A DNA stretch of 64,000 bases from Herbihabitans rhizosphaerae. GTDB lineage: Bacteria; Actinomycetota; Actinomycetes; Mycobacteriales; Pseudonocardiaceae. A model generated the notes under the pieces. The model was not told the DNA's origin, ran no database searches, and worked only from the letters and a program-made list of their open reading frames with translations. This document shows positions 24,767-34,333 of this stretch, piece after piece. The stretch covers positions 62,001-126,000 of the forward strand of contig NZ_SGWQ01000005.1 in NCBI RefSeq assembly GCF_004216555.1, written 5' to 3'. Made by a program: the position numbers and the translations under genes. Within the stretch, counting starts at the first letter, position 1, and the number at the start of each line of letters is the position of its first letter.

Positions 24767-26145
24767 CCCTCGTCCTCCGCTATGCAGCCCGCAGCGACCG
24801 GGGCCTGGCACGTTCGAACAACCAGGACTCCGTGTACGCGGGTCCCCGCCTGCTCGCACTCGCCGACGGCATGGGTGGCCATGCCGCCGGCGAAGTCGCC
24901 AGCAAGGTCGTCATCGCGGCCCTCGCGCCGCTGGACGACGACGAACCCGGCGAGGATCTGCTCAGCCAGCTGCACGAAGCCACGCTCGCCGGTAACCAGG
25001 CGATCGCCGAGCTGGTCGCCGGCGACCCCGATCTCGACGGCATGGGCACCACGCTCACCGCCGTGCTGTTCGCCAGCAACAAGATCGGCATGGTGCACAT
25101 CGGCGACTCGCGCGCCTACCTGCGCCGCAACGGCCAGTTCAGCCAGATCACCCATGACGACACGTTCGTCCAGTCGCTGATCGACGAGGGCCGGATCACC
25201 GAGGAGGAGGCGGCGACGCACCCTCAGCGGTCGCTCCTGCTCAAGGCGCTCACCGGCAACGACGAGGTGCAGCCGAGCCTGACGATCCGCGAGGCCCGCG
25301 CCGGCGACCGGTACCTGCTCTGCTCGGACGGCCTGTCCGGCATGGTCAGCGACGAGACGATCGCCGACGCCATCCAGATCCCCGACCCGCAGCAGTGCGC
25401 CGATCGCATGATCGAGCTGGCGCTCAAGGGCGGCGGGCTGGACAACGTCACCGTGGTGATCGCCGACGTGGTCGACGTCGACTACGGCGAGGACGCCCCG
25501 ATCGTGGGTGGCGCCGCCGGCAACGGCCAGGACGAGTCGAGCCAGGGTGACTCCCCCGCGGCCAGGGCCAGCGCGATCACCGCGCCGAAGCCGGACCCGG
25601 TGCGGATCGAGGCGGCCGAGGAGCGGCCGGACCCGAGGGTCAAGCGCCGCAAGCGGATCCGGATCGCGGTGTGGACCCTGGTGGTCCTCGTCGTGCTCGC
25701 CGCCGGCCTGCTGGTGACCAGATTCCTGGTGAACCAGCAGTACTACGTCTCCGAGGGCACCGACGGCGAGGTCACGATCTTCCAGGGCGTGCGCGGCAGC
25801 TTCCTCGGCATCGACCTGCACTCGCAGGTCCAGGGCTCGTGCCCGCCGGACAACGCGGCGTGCGGCAAGCTGTTCGTGCGTGACCTGAACCCGGCTCTGG
25901 CCGACCAGGTCAGGACCGGCAGCGACTACTTCGAGAACCTCAAGAAGGCGCAGGACCACATCGGCACCCTGCGTCAGCGCAACAGCGGCAACGAGACCCC
26001 ACCGACACAGACGCCGACGCCCGAGCCGCCGCCCACCGGGCAGCCGACCACGGGTGGCGGACTGCCCCAGCCGAACCCACAGCCGAATCCACTGCCGACC
26101 GGCGAGACGCCGCCGCAGTTCGGGGAACCCGGAACGGGCGGCTGA
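24763..26145 (+). CDS. pstP: PstP: PP2C-type Ser/Thr protein phosphatase
   Basis: 460 residues. The catalytic PP2C domain (1-240) carries the metal-binding motifs RSNNQDSVY, LALADGMGGHA, IGMVHIGDSRAYL and GLDNVTVVIADV. One membrane helix (about 299-322) leads to an extracellular Pro-rich tail. It removes phosphates from PknA, PknB and their targets. The domain order and length match mycobacterial PstP. It follows fhaB by ATGA overlap and ends 2 bp before rodA. Confidence 0.96.
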   Translation: MTLVLRYAARSDRGLARSNNQDSVYAGPRLLALADGMGGHAAGEVASKVVIAALAPLDDDEPGEDLLSQLHEATLAGNQAIAELVAGDPDLDGMGTTLTAVLFASNKIGMVHIGDSRAYLRRNGQFSQITHDDTFVQSLIDEGRITEEEAATHPQRSLLLKALTGNDEVQPSLTIREARAGDRYLLCSDGLSGMVSDETIADAIQIPDPQQCADRMIELALKGGGLDNVTVVIADVVDVDYGEDAPIVGGAAGNGQDESSQGDSPAARASAITAPKPDPVRIEAAEERPDPRVKRRKRIRIAVWTLVVLVVLAAGLLVTRFLVNQQYYVSEGTDGEVTIFQGVRGSFLGIDLHSQVQGSCPPDNAACGKLFVRDLNPALADQVRTGSDYFENLKKAQDHIGTLRQRNSGNETPPTQTPTPEPPPTGQPTTGGGLPQPNPQPNPLPTGETPPQFGEPGTGG

Positions 26146-26147
26146 CC

Positions 26148-27623
26148 ATGGCTCAACCGGTTAGCGGCGACTCGGCGGGGCAGCAGCCGAATCCCGGGGC
26201 CGGGCATGGCGCCACAACCCCCGAGGCCCCGACCAGGCGTGGCACCGAGCTGGTCATGCTCGCCTTCGCCGCGTTGCTGGTGACCGGTGCGCTGATGCTG
26301 GTCGAGGCGAACCAGGAGCAGCAGCTCACGGCCCGAATCGTCTACTACGGGCTGGCCTACCTGGCGCTGTTCGCGGTGGCGCACGTCGCGGTCCGCAGGT
26401 TCGCGCCCTACGCCGACCCGCTGATCCTGCCGTGCGTCGCGCTGCTGAACGGGCTCGGGCTGGTGATGATCTACCGCCTGGACCTGGCCTACGACGAGCG
26501 CGCGATCCAGACCGGCCGCGACATCGAGGACGCCGTGCCGAAGCAGATCATGTGGACCGCACTGGCGCTGGTGCTGTTCCTGGTCGTGCTGACCGTGGTG
26601 AAGGACCATCGCACGCTGACCAAGTACGGCTACACGTTCGGGCTGGTCGGACTGGGTCTGCTGGCCCTGCCCGCGGTGCTGCCGGCCGAATTCTCCGAGG
26701 TCAACGGCGCCAAGGTGTGGGTGCGTCTGGGCAGCCTGTCGATACAGCCGGGCGAGTTCGCCAAGATCCTGCTGATGGTGTTCTTCGCGTCCTTCCTGGT
26801 CGCGAAGCGGGATCTGTTCATGGCGGCCGGGCGGCGAGTGCTCGGCATCGACCTGCCCCGCGCGCGCGACCTCGGGCCGATCCTCGTCGCGTGGGCAGTC
26901 TCGATCGCCGTTCTGGTCGCCGAGAAGGACCTGGGCAGCTCGCTGCTGTTCTTCGGCATCGTGCTGGTGATGCTGTACGTGGCCACCGAGCGGGCGGTCT
27001 GGGTGGTGGCCGGGCTGACCCTGTTCGCCGGCGGGGCCTTCGTCGCGTGGTCGCTGTTCGACCACGTGCGGACGCGCGTGGACGTGTGGCTGGACCCGTT
27101 CGCGGACTACGAGCACGGCGGCTTCCAGATCGCGCAGGGGCTGTTCGGGTTCGCCACCGGCGGGGTCGGCGGCACCGGGCTGGGCGCCGGCCGGCCGGAC
27201 GTGGTGCCGTACGCCAACTCGGACTTCATCACCGCGGCGATCGGCGAGGAGCTCGGGTTCATCGGTTTGGCGGCGCTGCTTCTGGTGTACACCGTGCTGG
27301 CGATGCGCGGCATGCGCAGCGCGCTGGCGGTGCGTGACACGTTCGGCAAACTGCTCGGCGGCGGCCTGTCGTTCGCGCTGATCATGCAGGTGTTCGTGGT
27401 GGTCGGCGGCGTGACCAAGCTGATCCCGCTGACCGGCATCACCGCGCCGTTCATGTCCGCCGGCGGCTCGTCGCTGCTGGCCAACTACATCCTGGTGGCG
27501 CTGCTGCTGCGGATTTCCGACGCGGCGCGCCGGCCGACCAGCTCCGGCGGGTCGAAGCCGAGGGTCGCGCCCAAGACGCCGATCGCGGAGGCGCACACGG
27601 TGATGGTGGAGCGGCCCTCATGA
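26148..27623 (+). CDS. rodA: RodA/FtsW/SpoVE-family peptidoglycan polymerase
   Basis: 491 residues with about 12 membrane helices. SEDS landmarks include NGAKVWVRLGSLSIQPGEFA, AEKDLGSSLLFFGIVL, NSDFITAAIGEELGFIG and MSAGGSSLLANYILV. It polymerises lipid II for side-wall growth together with the class B PBP encoded next. The last bases overlap the pbpA start (ATGA), coupling the synthase pair. Confidence 0.96.
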   Translation: MAQPVSGDSAGQQPNPGAGHGATTPEAPTRRGTELVMLAFAALLVTGALMLVEANQEQQLTARIVYYGLAYLALFAVAHVAVRRFAPYADPLILPCVALLNGLGLVMIYRLDLAYDERAIQTGRDIEDAVPKQIMWTALALVLFLVVLTVVKDHRTLTKYGYTFGLVGLGLLALPAVLPAEFSEVNGAKVWVRLGSLSIQPGEFAKILLMVFFASFLVAKRDLFMAAGRRVLGIDLPRARDLGPILVAWAVSIAVLVAEKDLGSSLLFFGIVLVMLYVATERAVWVVAGLTLFAGGAFVAWSLFDHVRTRVDVWLDPFADYEHGGFQIAQGLFGFATGGVGGTGLGAGRPDVVPYANSDFITAAIGEELGFIGLAALLLVYTVLAMRGMRSALAVRDTFGKLLGGGLSFALIMQVFVVVGGVTKLIPLTGITAPFMSAGGSSLLANYILVALLLRISDAARRPTSSGGSKPRVAPKTPIAEAHTVMVERPS

Positions 27624-29092
27624 ACACTCCACTGCGCAGAGTCAGCCTGGCCATGCTCGCGATGATCGTGCTGCTGCTGGCCAACGCCACCTACATCCAG
27701 GTGGTGGAGGCGGACAGCTACCGCACCGACCCGCGCAACCAGCGCGTGCTGTTCGAGGAGTACTCCCGCCAGCGCGGGCAGATCCTGTCCCAGTTCGGCG
27801 GCTACATCATCGCCAACGTCGAGGAGACCAACAACCGGCTGCGCTTCCTGCGCAAGTACACCGACGGCCCGATGTACGCGCCGGTCACCGGGTACTACTC
27901 GGTGCGCTACGGCGCCGGCGGGCTGGAGCGGGCCGAGGACTCGGTGCTCAACGGGTCCGACGACCGGCTGTTCGTGCGGCGGCTGTCCGACCTGATCACC
28001 GGGCGCGACCCGCGCGGCGGCAACGTCGAGGTGACCGTGCACCCGAAGGCCCAGGAGGCCGCGTACAAGGCGATGACCGCCAAGGGGCACACAGGTTCGG
28101 TGGTCGCGCTGAAGCCGCAGACCGGCGAGATCCTGGCCATGGTCAGCACGCCGTCCTACGACCCGAGCCGCCTGGCCGCACACAACGCGGACGCGCAGCA
28201 AGAGTCGTGGAACGAGCTGATCAAGGACAAGGGCGAGCCGATGGCGAACCGGGCGATCTCCCGGACCTATCCGCCCGGCTCGACGTTCAAGCTGGTCGTG
28301 GCGGCGGCCGCGCTGGAGGCCGGGGAGACCAAGGACACCCAGTTGACGGCGGCTCGCGAGATCAAGCTGCCGAAGACCAACACCACGCTGGAGAACTTCA
28401 ACAACAACCCGTGCGGCGGCGGGTCGACGGCGTCGCTGGAGACCGCGGTCCGACTGTCCTGCAACACCGCGTTCGCCGAACTGGCCGGCAAGGTGGGCAC
28501 GCAGAAGCTGACCGAGCAGGCCGCGAAGTTCGGCATCGGGCAGACCGACCTGCAGATCCCGATGCGGGTCGCGGCGTCCGGCCTCGGGCCGATCGCGGAC
28601 GAGGCGGCGCTGTACCAGACGGGGATCGGCCAGCGCGATGTCGCGCTGACCCCGCTGCAGGACGCCGTGGTCGCGGCCACGATCGCCAACGGCGGGGTGC
28701 GCATGCTGCCGCAGCTGGTGAAGTCGATCAAGGCACCGGACCTGGAGGAGATCTCGGGCTTCGACCCCGACGAGGTCGAGCGGGCGATGTCGCGTAGCAA
28801 CGCGGAAGCGCTCCGTGACATGATGATCAAGTCGGAGGAGAACACCCAGGGCGATGGCAAGCGCAGCGACCTGACGATCGCGTCGAAGACGGGCACGGCG
28901 GAGCACGGCAACGATCCGAAGCGCACGCCGCCGCACGCGTGGTACGTCGCGTTCGCGCCCGCGGACAAGCCGGAGATCGCGGTGGCGGTGCTCGTGGAGA
29001 ACGGCGGTGACCGTGGCCTCGCGGCGACCGGCGGCAAGGTGGCGGCCGGCATCGGGCGTGCCACGATGAACGCCTATCTGGGAGGCCGGTGA
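27620..29092 (+). CDS. pbpA: PbpA: class B penicillin-binding protein (transpeptidase)
   Basis: 490 residues. An N-terminal membrane anchor (about 10-30) is followed by a dimerisation region and a transpeptidase domain with the three active-site motifs: STFK (S221-K224), SCN (S280) and KTG (423-425, SKTGTAEHG). It cross-links peptidoglycan and partners RodA. The pknA start follows one base after the stop, so expression is tied to the kinases. Confidence 0.96.
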   Translation: MNTPLRRVSLAMLAMIVLLLANATYIQVVEADSYRTDPRNQRVLFEEYSRQRGQILSQFGGYIIANVEETNNRLRFLRKYTDGPMYAPVTGYYSVRYGAGGLERAEDSVLNGSDDRLFVRRLSDLITGRDPRGGNVEVTVHPKAQEAAYKAMTAKGHTGSVVALKPQTGEILAMVSTPSYDPSRLAAHNADAQQESWNELIKDKGEPMANRAISRTYPPGSTFKLVVAAAALEAGETKDTQLTAAREIKLPKTNTTLENFNNNPCGGGSTASLETAVRLSCNTAFAELAGKVGTQKLTEQAAKFGIGQTDLQIPMRVAASGLGPIADEAALYQTGIGQRDVALTPLQDAVVAATIANGGVRMLPQLVKSIKAPDLEEISGFDPDEVERAMSRSNAEALRDMMIKSEENTQGDGKRSDLTIASKTGTAEHGNDPKRTPPHAWYVAFAPADKPEIAVAVLVENGGDRGLAATGGKVAAGIGRATMNAYLGGR

Positions 29093-29093
29093 C

Positions 29094-30497
29094 ATGCTGA
29101 CGTCGGGGCACCTGCTGGCCGACCGCTATCGGCTGGAGCGCAGGATCGCCGTCGGCGGCATGGGCGAGGTCTGGGAGGCCGCCGACACCCGACTGGACCG
29201 GGCGGTCGCCGTGAAGGTGCTCAAGCCGGAGCTGTGCGGGGACGCGGAGTTCCTGCACCGGTTCCGCACCGAGGCCCGCACCACGGCGTCGCTGAACCAT
29301 CCCGGTATCGCGGCCGTGCACGACTACGGCGAGACCTCGGCCATGCCGGACGGCCCGAAGGACACCGCCTACCTGGTGATGGAGCTGGTCGAGGGCGACC
29401 CGCTGGCCGCGATCCTGGCCAACGAGGGGCGCATCCCGGCGGACATGACGCTGGACATCCTGGAGCAGGCCGGCATCGCGCTGCAGGCCGCGCACGAGAG
29501 CGGGTACGTGCACCGGGACGTCAAGCCGGGCAACATCCTGGTGCGCCGCGAGCCCAACGGCAGCCTGGTCGTGAAGCTGACCGACTTCGGCATCGCGAAG
29601 GCCGCCGACGCCGCGCCGGTGACCCGGTCCGGCATGGTGATGGGCACCGCGCACTACATCGCCCCGGAGCAGGCGCTCGGGCACGAGGCCGAGCCGGCCA
29701 GCGACGTGTACTCGCTGGCCGTGTGCGGGTACGAGTGCCTCATGGGGCACCGCCCGTTCCTGTCCGAGAACGCGGTCACCGTCGCGATGATGCACATCAA
29801 CGAGGTGCCGCCGCCGCTGCCGCCGGACGTGCCGCAGGGCGCCCGCGCGGTGATCGAGGCGACGCTGGTGAAGGACCCGAGGCAGCGCTACGGCAACGGC
29901 GCGGAGTTCGCCGCCGCGGTGGCGGCGGTGCGAGCCGGCCGTCCGCTGCCGGTGCCGGTCGGTCCGGCGTTGGCCGCCGCCAGTGGCGGGACCACGGTGC
30001 CGGCGCCGATCCCAAGCGAGACGGCGGACACCGGTCCGGACACCGGCCCGATCGGCATTCCCATCCAGCACTCCGCGTCGGTGACCGGCCCGATCCCGGT
30101 CCTCGGTCCGCAGATCGGCCCGCACACGCCACCGCCGACCTCACCCGGTGCTCCGCCGCACCGCCACCGCACGGGGCTGTGGGTGCTGCTCGGCGTGCTG
30201 CTGACCGCGCTGGTCGTGATCGCGGCGTTCCTGGTGCCGAAACTGTTCGACTCCGGCGACTCACCGAGCCCGTCGCGGCCGGGCGGCCCGCCGCCGAGCG
30301 GACCGGGCATCATGCCGGAGGATCGCGCCCGCGGCGGCGTGCTGCCCGGCGAGGAGGAGTTGCCCACAGGTGCCGTGACAGCGGCACTGCCGGGCGAGGA
30401 TCATCGAGCCGGCAACCAGCCGGCCCACCTCCGCGTGGTGCTACCGGACAACCAGCGCGGCCGATCGGCTCTCACCGCGAGTCGATTCACGGCATGA
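29094..30497 (+). CDS. pknA: PknA: Ser/Thr protein kinase
   Basis: 467 residues. The kinase domain (about 10-275) has the Gly loop [21 protein letters not shown], catalytic HRDVKPGNI (H140-D142), DFGIAKA and an activation loop with the APE-like APEQ. A Pro-rich juxtamembrane segment precedes one membrane helix (about 361-383, [20 protein letters not shown]) and a short extracellular tail without PASTA domains, as in mycobacterial PknA. It regulates cell shape and division with PknB. Confidence 0.95.
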   Translation: MLTSGHLLADRYRLERRIAVGGMGEVWEAADTRLDRAVAVKVLKPELCGDAEFLHRFRTEARTTASLNHPGIAAVHDYGETSAMPDGPKDTAYLVMELVEGDPLAAILANEGRIPADMTLDILEQAGIALQAAHESGYVHRDVKPGNILVRREPNGSLVVKLTDFGIAKAADAAPVTRSGMVMGTAHYIAPEQALGHEAEPASDVYSLAVCGYECLMGHRPFLSENAVTVAMMHINEVPPPLPPDVPQGARAVIEATLVKDPRQRYGNGAEFAAAVAAVRAGRPLPVPVGPALAAASGGTTVPAPIPSETADTGPDTGPIGIPIQHSASVTGPIPVLGPQIGPHTPPPTSPGAPPHRHRTGLWVLLGVLLTALVVIAAFLVPKLFDSGDSPSPSRPGGPPPSGPGIMPEDRARGGVLPGEEELPTGAVTAALPGEDHRAGNQPAHLRVVLPDNQRGRSALTASRFTA

Positions 30498-30534
30498 TGG
30501 GCACACAGCTGACAAGGAGCGAGACGGCGCGCAG

Positions 30535-32538
30535 ATGACCACACCGAGACTGCTCTCCAACCGCTACGAGCTGGGCGAGACGCTCGGCTACGGCGGTATG
30601 TCCGAGGTCCATCGGGGCCGCGACGTGCGACTCGGGCGTGACGTGGCGGTGAAGATCCTGCGCGCCGACCTGGCCCGTGACGCGACGTTCCAGGAGCGCT
30701 TCCGCCGCGAGGCGCAGAACGCCGCCGCGCTGAACCATCCCGCGATCGTGGCCGTGTACGACACCGGCGAGACCCGCACGGAGTACGGCCCGCTGCCGTA
30801 CATCGTGATGGAGTACGTCGACGGGCGGACCCTGCGCGACATCGTGAAGACCGAGGGCCCGCTGTCCGGGCAGCGCGCCATGGAGGTCATGGCCGACGTC
30901 TCCGCCGCGCTGGATTTCAGCCACCGGCACGGGATCATCCACCGCGACGTCAAGCCGGCCAACGTGATGATCACCAAGACCGGTGCGGTCAAGGTGATGG
31001 ACTTCGGCATCGCCCGCGCGCTGGCCGACGGGCAGGCCGCGATGACGCAGACCGCCGCGGTGATCGGCACCGCGCAGTACCTGTCGCCGGAGCAGGCGCG
31101 CGGCGAGGGCGTCGACGCGCGGTCGGACGTGTACGCGTCCGGCTGTGTGCTGTTCGAGCTGCTCACCGGCGAGCCGCCGTTCACCGGTGACTCGCCGGTC
31201 GCGGTGGCCTACCAGCACGTGCGGGAGGACCCGAAGCCGCCGTCGGCGCTGAACCCTCGGGTGGTGCCGCAGCTGGACGCGATCGTGCTGAAAGCGATGT
31301 CCAAGGGCCCGGCGAACCGGTACCAGTCCGCCGCCGAGATGCGCGCCGACCTGGTGCGGGTGCTGTCCGGTCAACGGCCGTCCGCGCCGATGGTGATGAC
31401 CGACGAGGACCGCACGTCGATGATGGCGGCGGGGCGGGGCACCGATACCCGTGGCCGGCACCGCCCGGTACCGCCGGACGAGTACGACGACGAGCCGTAC
31501 GCCGACGAGGGCGGCCGCAAGCGCAAGGGCTGGCTGATCGCCGGCGCCGTGGTGGCGATCGCCGCGATCGGCCTGTTGATCTGGCTGTTCACCCGGGACT
31601 CGGGTTCGCAGAACGCCGGCCCTGAGCAGCTCACGGTGCCGGAAGTCCTCGGGCTGGACGAGAACGTGGCCCGGAACAACCTGCTGGACGCCGGGTTCCG
31701 GCCGAACGCGGTGCCCCTCGAGTGCGGCATCCCGTCCGTCGACGGGCAGCCGACATGCAGCCCTGACCTGATCGGCCGGGTCGTCAGCACCGACCCGCCG
31801 GGCAAGGCGAAGGCGGCCAAGGGTGCGGCCATCACCATGCGGGTGGGCCGCGCGCCGGGTACCACGAGCGTGCCGGACCTGTCCGGCAAGACCCGCGAGG
31901 AGGCCGCCGCGGAGCTGGCCCGGCTGGGTCTCGTCCTCGGCACCCCGGACCTCAAGCCGACCGACACCGAGGACCCGAACCTGGTCACCAAGGTGCACAC
32001 GCAGAAGCCGGAGACCGGCACGTCGATCACCAAGGGCGGCAAGGTCCAGATCGGTCTCGGCAAGCTGATCGAGAAGGTCGCCGTGCTGGACGTGATCAAC
32101 CAGTTGCAGGACCAGGCGACCAGGAATCTTCAGCAGCAGGGCCTGAAGGTGTCCGCGCGGCAGGTCGATTCGGACAAGCCGCTGGGCACCGTGGTGAAGC
32201 AGACGCCGGCCGCAGGCGAGCGGGTGCTCAAGAACTCCACGGTCGTCATCGAGGTCTCGAAGGGCCCGCAGGCCAACGAGATCACCGTTCCGGATCTCGA
32301 AGGCAAGACGGTCAGCGAGGCCGAGGCGATACTGCGGGGGATGGGCTGGACCGGCACGTCCTCCACACAGGACGTGATGACCGCTGACAGGGACAAGGAC
32401 GGCCGGATCGCCCAGCACATCCCGGACGCCGACGCCAAGATCGCCAAGAACGGCACCATCCAGCTACTGGTGTACAGGTTCCCCGGCGGCGGATCGACGA
32501 CCACGCGGCCGACCTTGCCGTGGCCGCCCAACCAGTAG
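30535..32538 (+). CDS. pknB: PknB: Ser/Thr protein kinase with four PASTA domains
   Basis: 667 residues. The kinase domain (about 8-280) has LGYGGMSEVHRG, K40 in VAVKIL, HRDVKPANV (H136-D138) and MDFGIARAL. A membrane helix (WLIAGAVVAIAAIGLLIWLF, about 327-347) is followed by four extracellular PASTA repeats that bind peptidoglycan fragments or lipid II. It is the main growth kinase of actinobacteria and closes the cluster. An AAGGAG lies 16 bp before the start; the stop is 3 bp from the convergent trpG/pabA gene. Confidence 0.97.
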   Translation: MTTPRLLSNRYELGETLGYGGMSEVHRGRDVRLGRDVAVKILRADLARDATFQERFRREAQNAAALNHPAIVAVYDTGETRTEYGPLPYIVMEYVDGRTLRDIVKTEGPLSGQRAMEVMADVSAALDFSHRHGIIHRDVKPANVMITKTGAVKVMDFGIARALADGQAAMTQTAAVIGTAQYLSPEQARGEGVDARSDVYASGCVLFELLTGEPPFTGDSPVAVAYQHVREDPKPPSALNPRVVPQLDAIVLKAMSKGPANRYQSAAEMRADLVRVLSGQRPSAPMVMTDEDRTSMMAAGRGTDTRGRHRPVPPDEYDDEPYADEGGRKRKGWLIAGAVVAIAAIGLLIWLFTRDSGSQNAGPEQLTVPEVLGLDENVARNNLLDAGFRPNAVPLECGIPSVDGQPTCSPDLIGRVVSTDPPGKAKAAKGAAITMRVGRAPGTTSVPDLSGKTREEAAAELARLGLVLGTPDLKPTDTEDPNLVTKVHTQKPETGTSITKGGKVQIGLGKLIEKVAVLDVINQLQDQATRNLQQQGLKVSARQVDSDKPLGTVVKQTPAAGERVLKNSTVVIEVSKGPQANEITVPDLEGKTVSEAEAILRGMGWTGTSSTQDVMTADRDKDGRIAQHIPDADAKIAKNGTIQLLVYRFPGGGSTTTRPTLPWPPNQ

Positions 32539-32541
32539 TGG

Positions 32542-33192
32542 TCAGGTGGTCGCGGCGGCTTCGGTGAGGGTGCGCATGGAGCGCTCCAGGGCGGACACGG
32601 TGGGTTCCGGCACGACGTGACCGCAGGTGGCGAGCCAGTTCGCCAGCATGCGGTGGCCGCCCTCGGTGAGCACCGACTCCGGGTGGAACTGCACACCCTC
32701 GATCGGCAGCTCGCGGTGCCGCATGCCCATCACGATGTCGCCGGTGCGCGCGGTGACCGTGAACTCGGCCGGCACGGTCTCGGCGAACACGGTCAGCGAG
32801 TGGTACCGGGTCGCGGTGATCTCCTCGGGCAGGCCGGCGAACACGCCCGCCCCGTCGTGCCGCACCCGGCTGGTCTTGCCGTGCATCAGCTCGGGCGCGC
32901 GGTCGACGGTCGCGCCCCAGGCGACGCCGATCGCCTGGTGGCCGAGGCACACGCCGAGCACCGGCACCCGCGCGTCGGCGCACCGCTTGACCAGCTCGAT
33001 GCTGGCGCCGGCACGTTCCGGGGTGCCGGGGCCGGGGCTGATCAGCACGCCGTCGATGCCGTCGAGCACGTCCGGCGCGGACAGCGCCGGCTCGTCGTTG
33101 CGCCACACCACGCACTCGGCGCCGAGCTGCGCGAGATACTGGACGAGGTTGTAGACGAAGCTGTCGTAGTTGTCGACGACGAGAATCCGCAT
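32542..33192 (-). CDS. trpG: glutamine amidotransferase, anthranilate/aminodeoxychorismate synthase component II
   Basis: 216 residues of class I glutamine amidotransferase: DNYDSFVYNLVQYL, SPGPGTPERAG, the nucleophile in GVCLGHQ (C82) and the His/Glu pair in VQFHPES. It supplies ammonia from glutamine for anthranilate (tryptophan) or aminodeoxychorismate (folate) synthesis. A protein of this type sits next to pknB in Mycobacterium too. It could equally be called pabA; no partner component I gene lies in the window. Confidence 0.93.
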   Translation of the reverse strand: MRILVVDNYDSFVYNLVQYLAQLGAECVVWRNDEPALSAPDVLDGIDGVLISPGPGTPERAGASIELVKRCADARVPVLGVCLGHQAIGVAWGATVDRAPELMHGKTSRVRHDGAGVFAGLPEEITATRYHSLTVFAETVPAEFTVTARTGDIVMGMRHRELPIEGVQFHPESVLTEGGHRMLANWLATCGHVVPEPTVSALERSMRTLTEAAATT

Positions 33193-33205
33193 GCCGACAG
33201 CCTAG

Positions 33206-33376
33206 ATCCTGCCCGGGGACAGCGGCGGCCCGCTGATCGTCGGCGACAAGATCGTCGGCGTCGCGTCGTGGAGCGAGAGCAAGTGGCAGTGGTACAGCAT
33301 CTACGGTCGGCTCAACAGCGAAGCGGATGACTGGGCCGTCCAGCAGACCGGCGACGGCCGGTCAATCGTCGGCTGA
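33206..33376 (+). pseudogene. C-terminal remnant of an S1 (trypsin-like) serine protease
   Basis: A 57-codon open stretch encodes PGDSGGPLIVGDKIVGVASW and continues SESKWQWYSIYGRLNSEADD before ending in SIVG and a stop. The GDSGGP motif contains the catalytic serine of chymotrypsin-fold proteases. A TAG lies just upstream in frame and there is no start, so the N-terminal two-thirds with His and Asp are gone. The remnant overlaps the 3' end of the convergent frameshifted gene by 15 bp. Confidence 0.8.
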
Positions 33377-34289
33377 GTCCAGCGCGGCGAGACGCCGCTC
33401 CTCCGCGTCCGCGACGGTGGCGATGTCCGGCTCGGCGACCGCGGCCAGCAGGTGGTACTCCTCGGCGAGGCTCCGGTCGGGACCGTCACCCCGGATCACC
33501 CCCGCGGAACCCAAGGCGCGCAAGGCATCCGCGTGTGCGCCCGCCTTCCGGTGCATCTCGGCCAGCCGGATCAGAGCCATGCCCTTGAGGAACGAGTCGG
33601 TGATCAGCTCGATTTCCTCGGCCGTCGCCCTGGCCGCCTCGGCGTGCTCGCCCAGCTGGGCCAAGGTGCGCGCCAGCACGCCGAGCGTCGACTCGTCCCG
33701 GTCCCGCGCGGCGGCCCACGCGTCGAGGTATCGGCGGGGCCGCCGCGGTGTCGCCGATCAGCATGGCCCGGTCGACCCACACGTACGGATCCTCGTCGGC
33801 GGGATCGGCCGGGAACCACTCCCCGCGCTCGGCGAGGAACTCGTCCACTTCGGACTGGTCGACGCCGTCCAGCCGCTCCAGCAACTCGTCGCGCCGCTCA
33901 TGCTCGGACGCGCGCACGTGCGCCACCGTCTCGGCCACTCCGGCGGCGAGCACGTAGCCGATGTCGTAGCTGGTGCCCGTGTCCATGTTGGTCATCTTGA
34001 GCCCGTAGTGCACCCAGACGTCCTCGACCCGCCCGTACTGGGCGAGCAGGAACCCCGCCAGCTCGGCCTCCTCGCCCATGCCCACGTCCGGATCGTCCGC
34101 GCAGTGCTTCGCCGCCAGGCCGACGAGGTGGCGCACCAGGTCCTCGTCCTCGGGCCGCTGGTCGTACCGCAGCGCCCAGAGGACCCGCGCACGCGCGACC
34201 GGGTCGTCCAGCCACTGCCACTCCTGGTCGCGGCGCGCCCTGTCAAGCGCTTGTGCCGCTGCTTCCATCACGGGCACAGCATGCCTCAT
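33362..34289 (-). pseudogene. hypothetical TPR-like helical protein, frameshifted near 33735
   Basis: The upstream part (ATG 34289 or 34268) reads well as a helical protein (QRPEDEDLVRHLVGLAAKHC, YVWVDRAMLIGDTAAA). It then goes out of frame at a C-rich run. The continuation is in another frame (RRYLDAWAAARDRDESTLGV, LARTLAQLGEHAEAARATAE) to the stop at 33362. Deleting one C from the CCCC run near 33735-33742 restores one open frame of about 309 residues. A homopolymer sequencing error or a real mutation are both possible. Function unknown. Confidence 0.7.
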
Positions 34290-34333
34290 CGGGCACTACA
34301 GTCGTTGCGAGACAAGCGAAGTCGGGGGGAATC

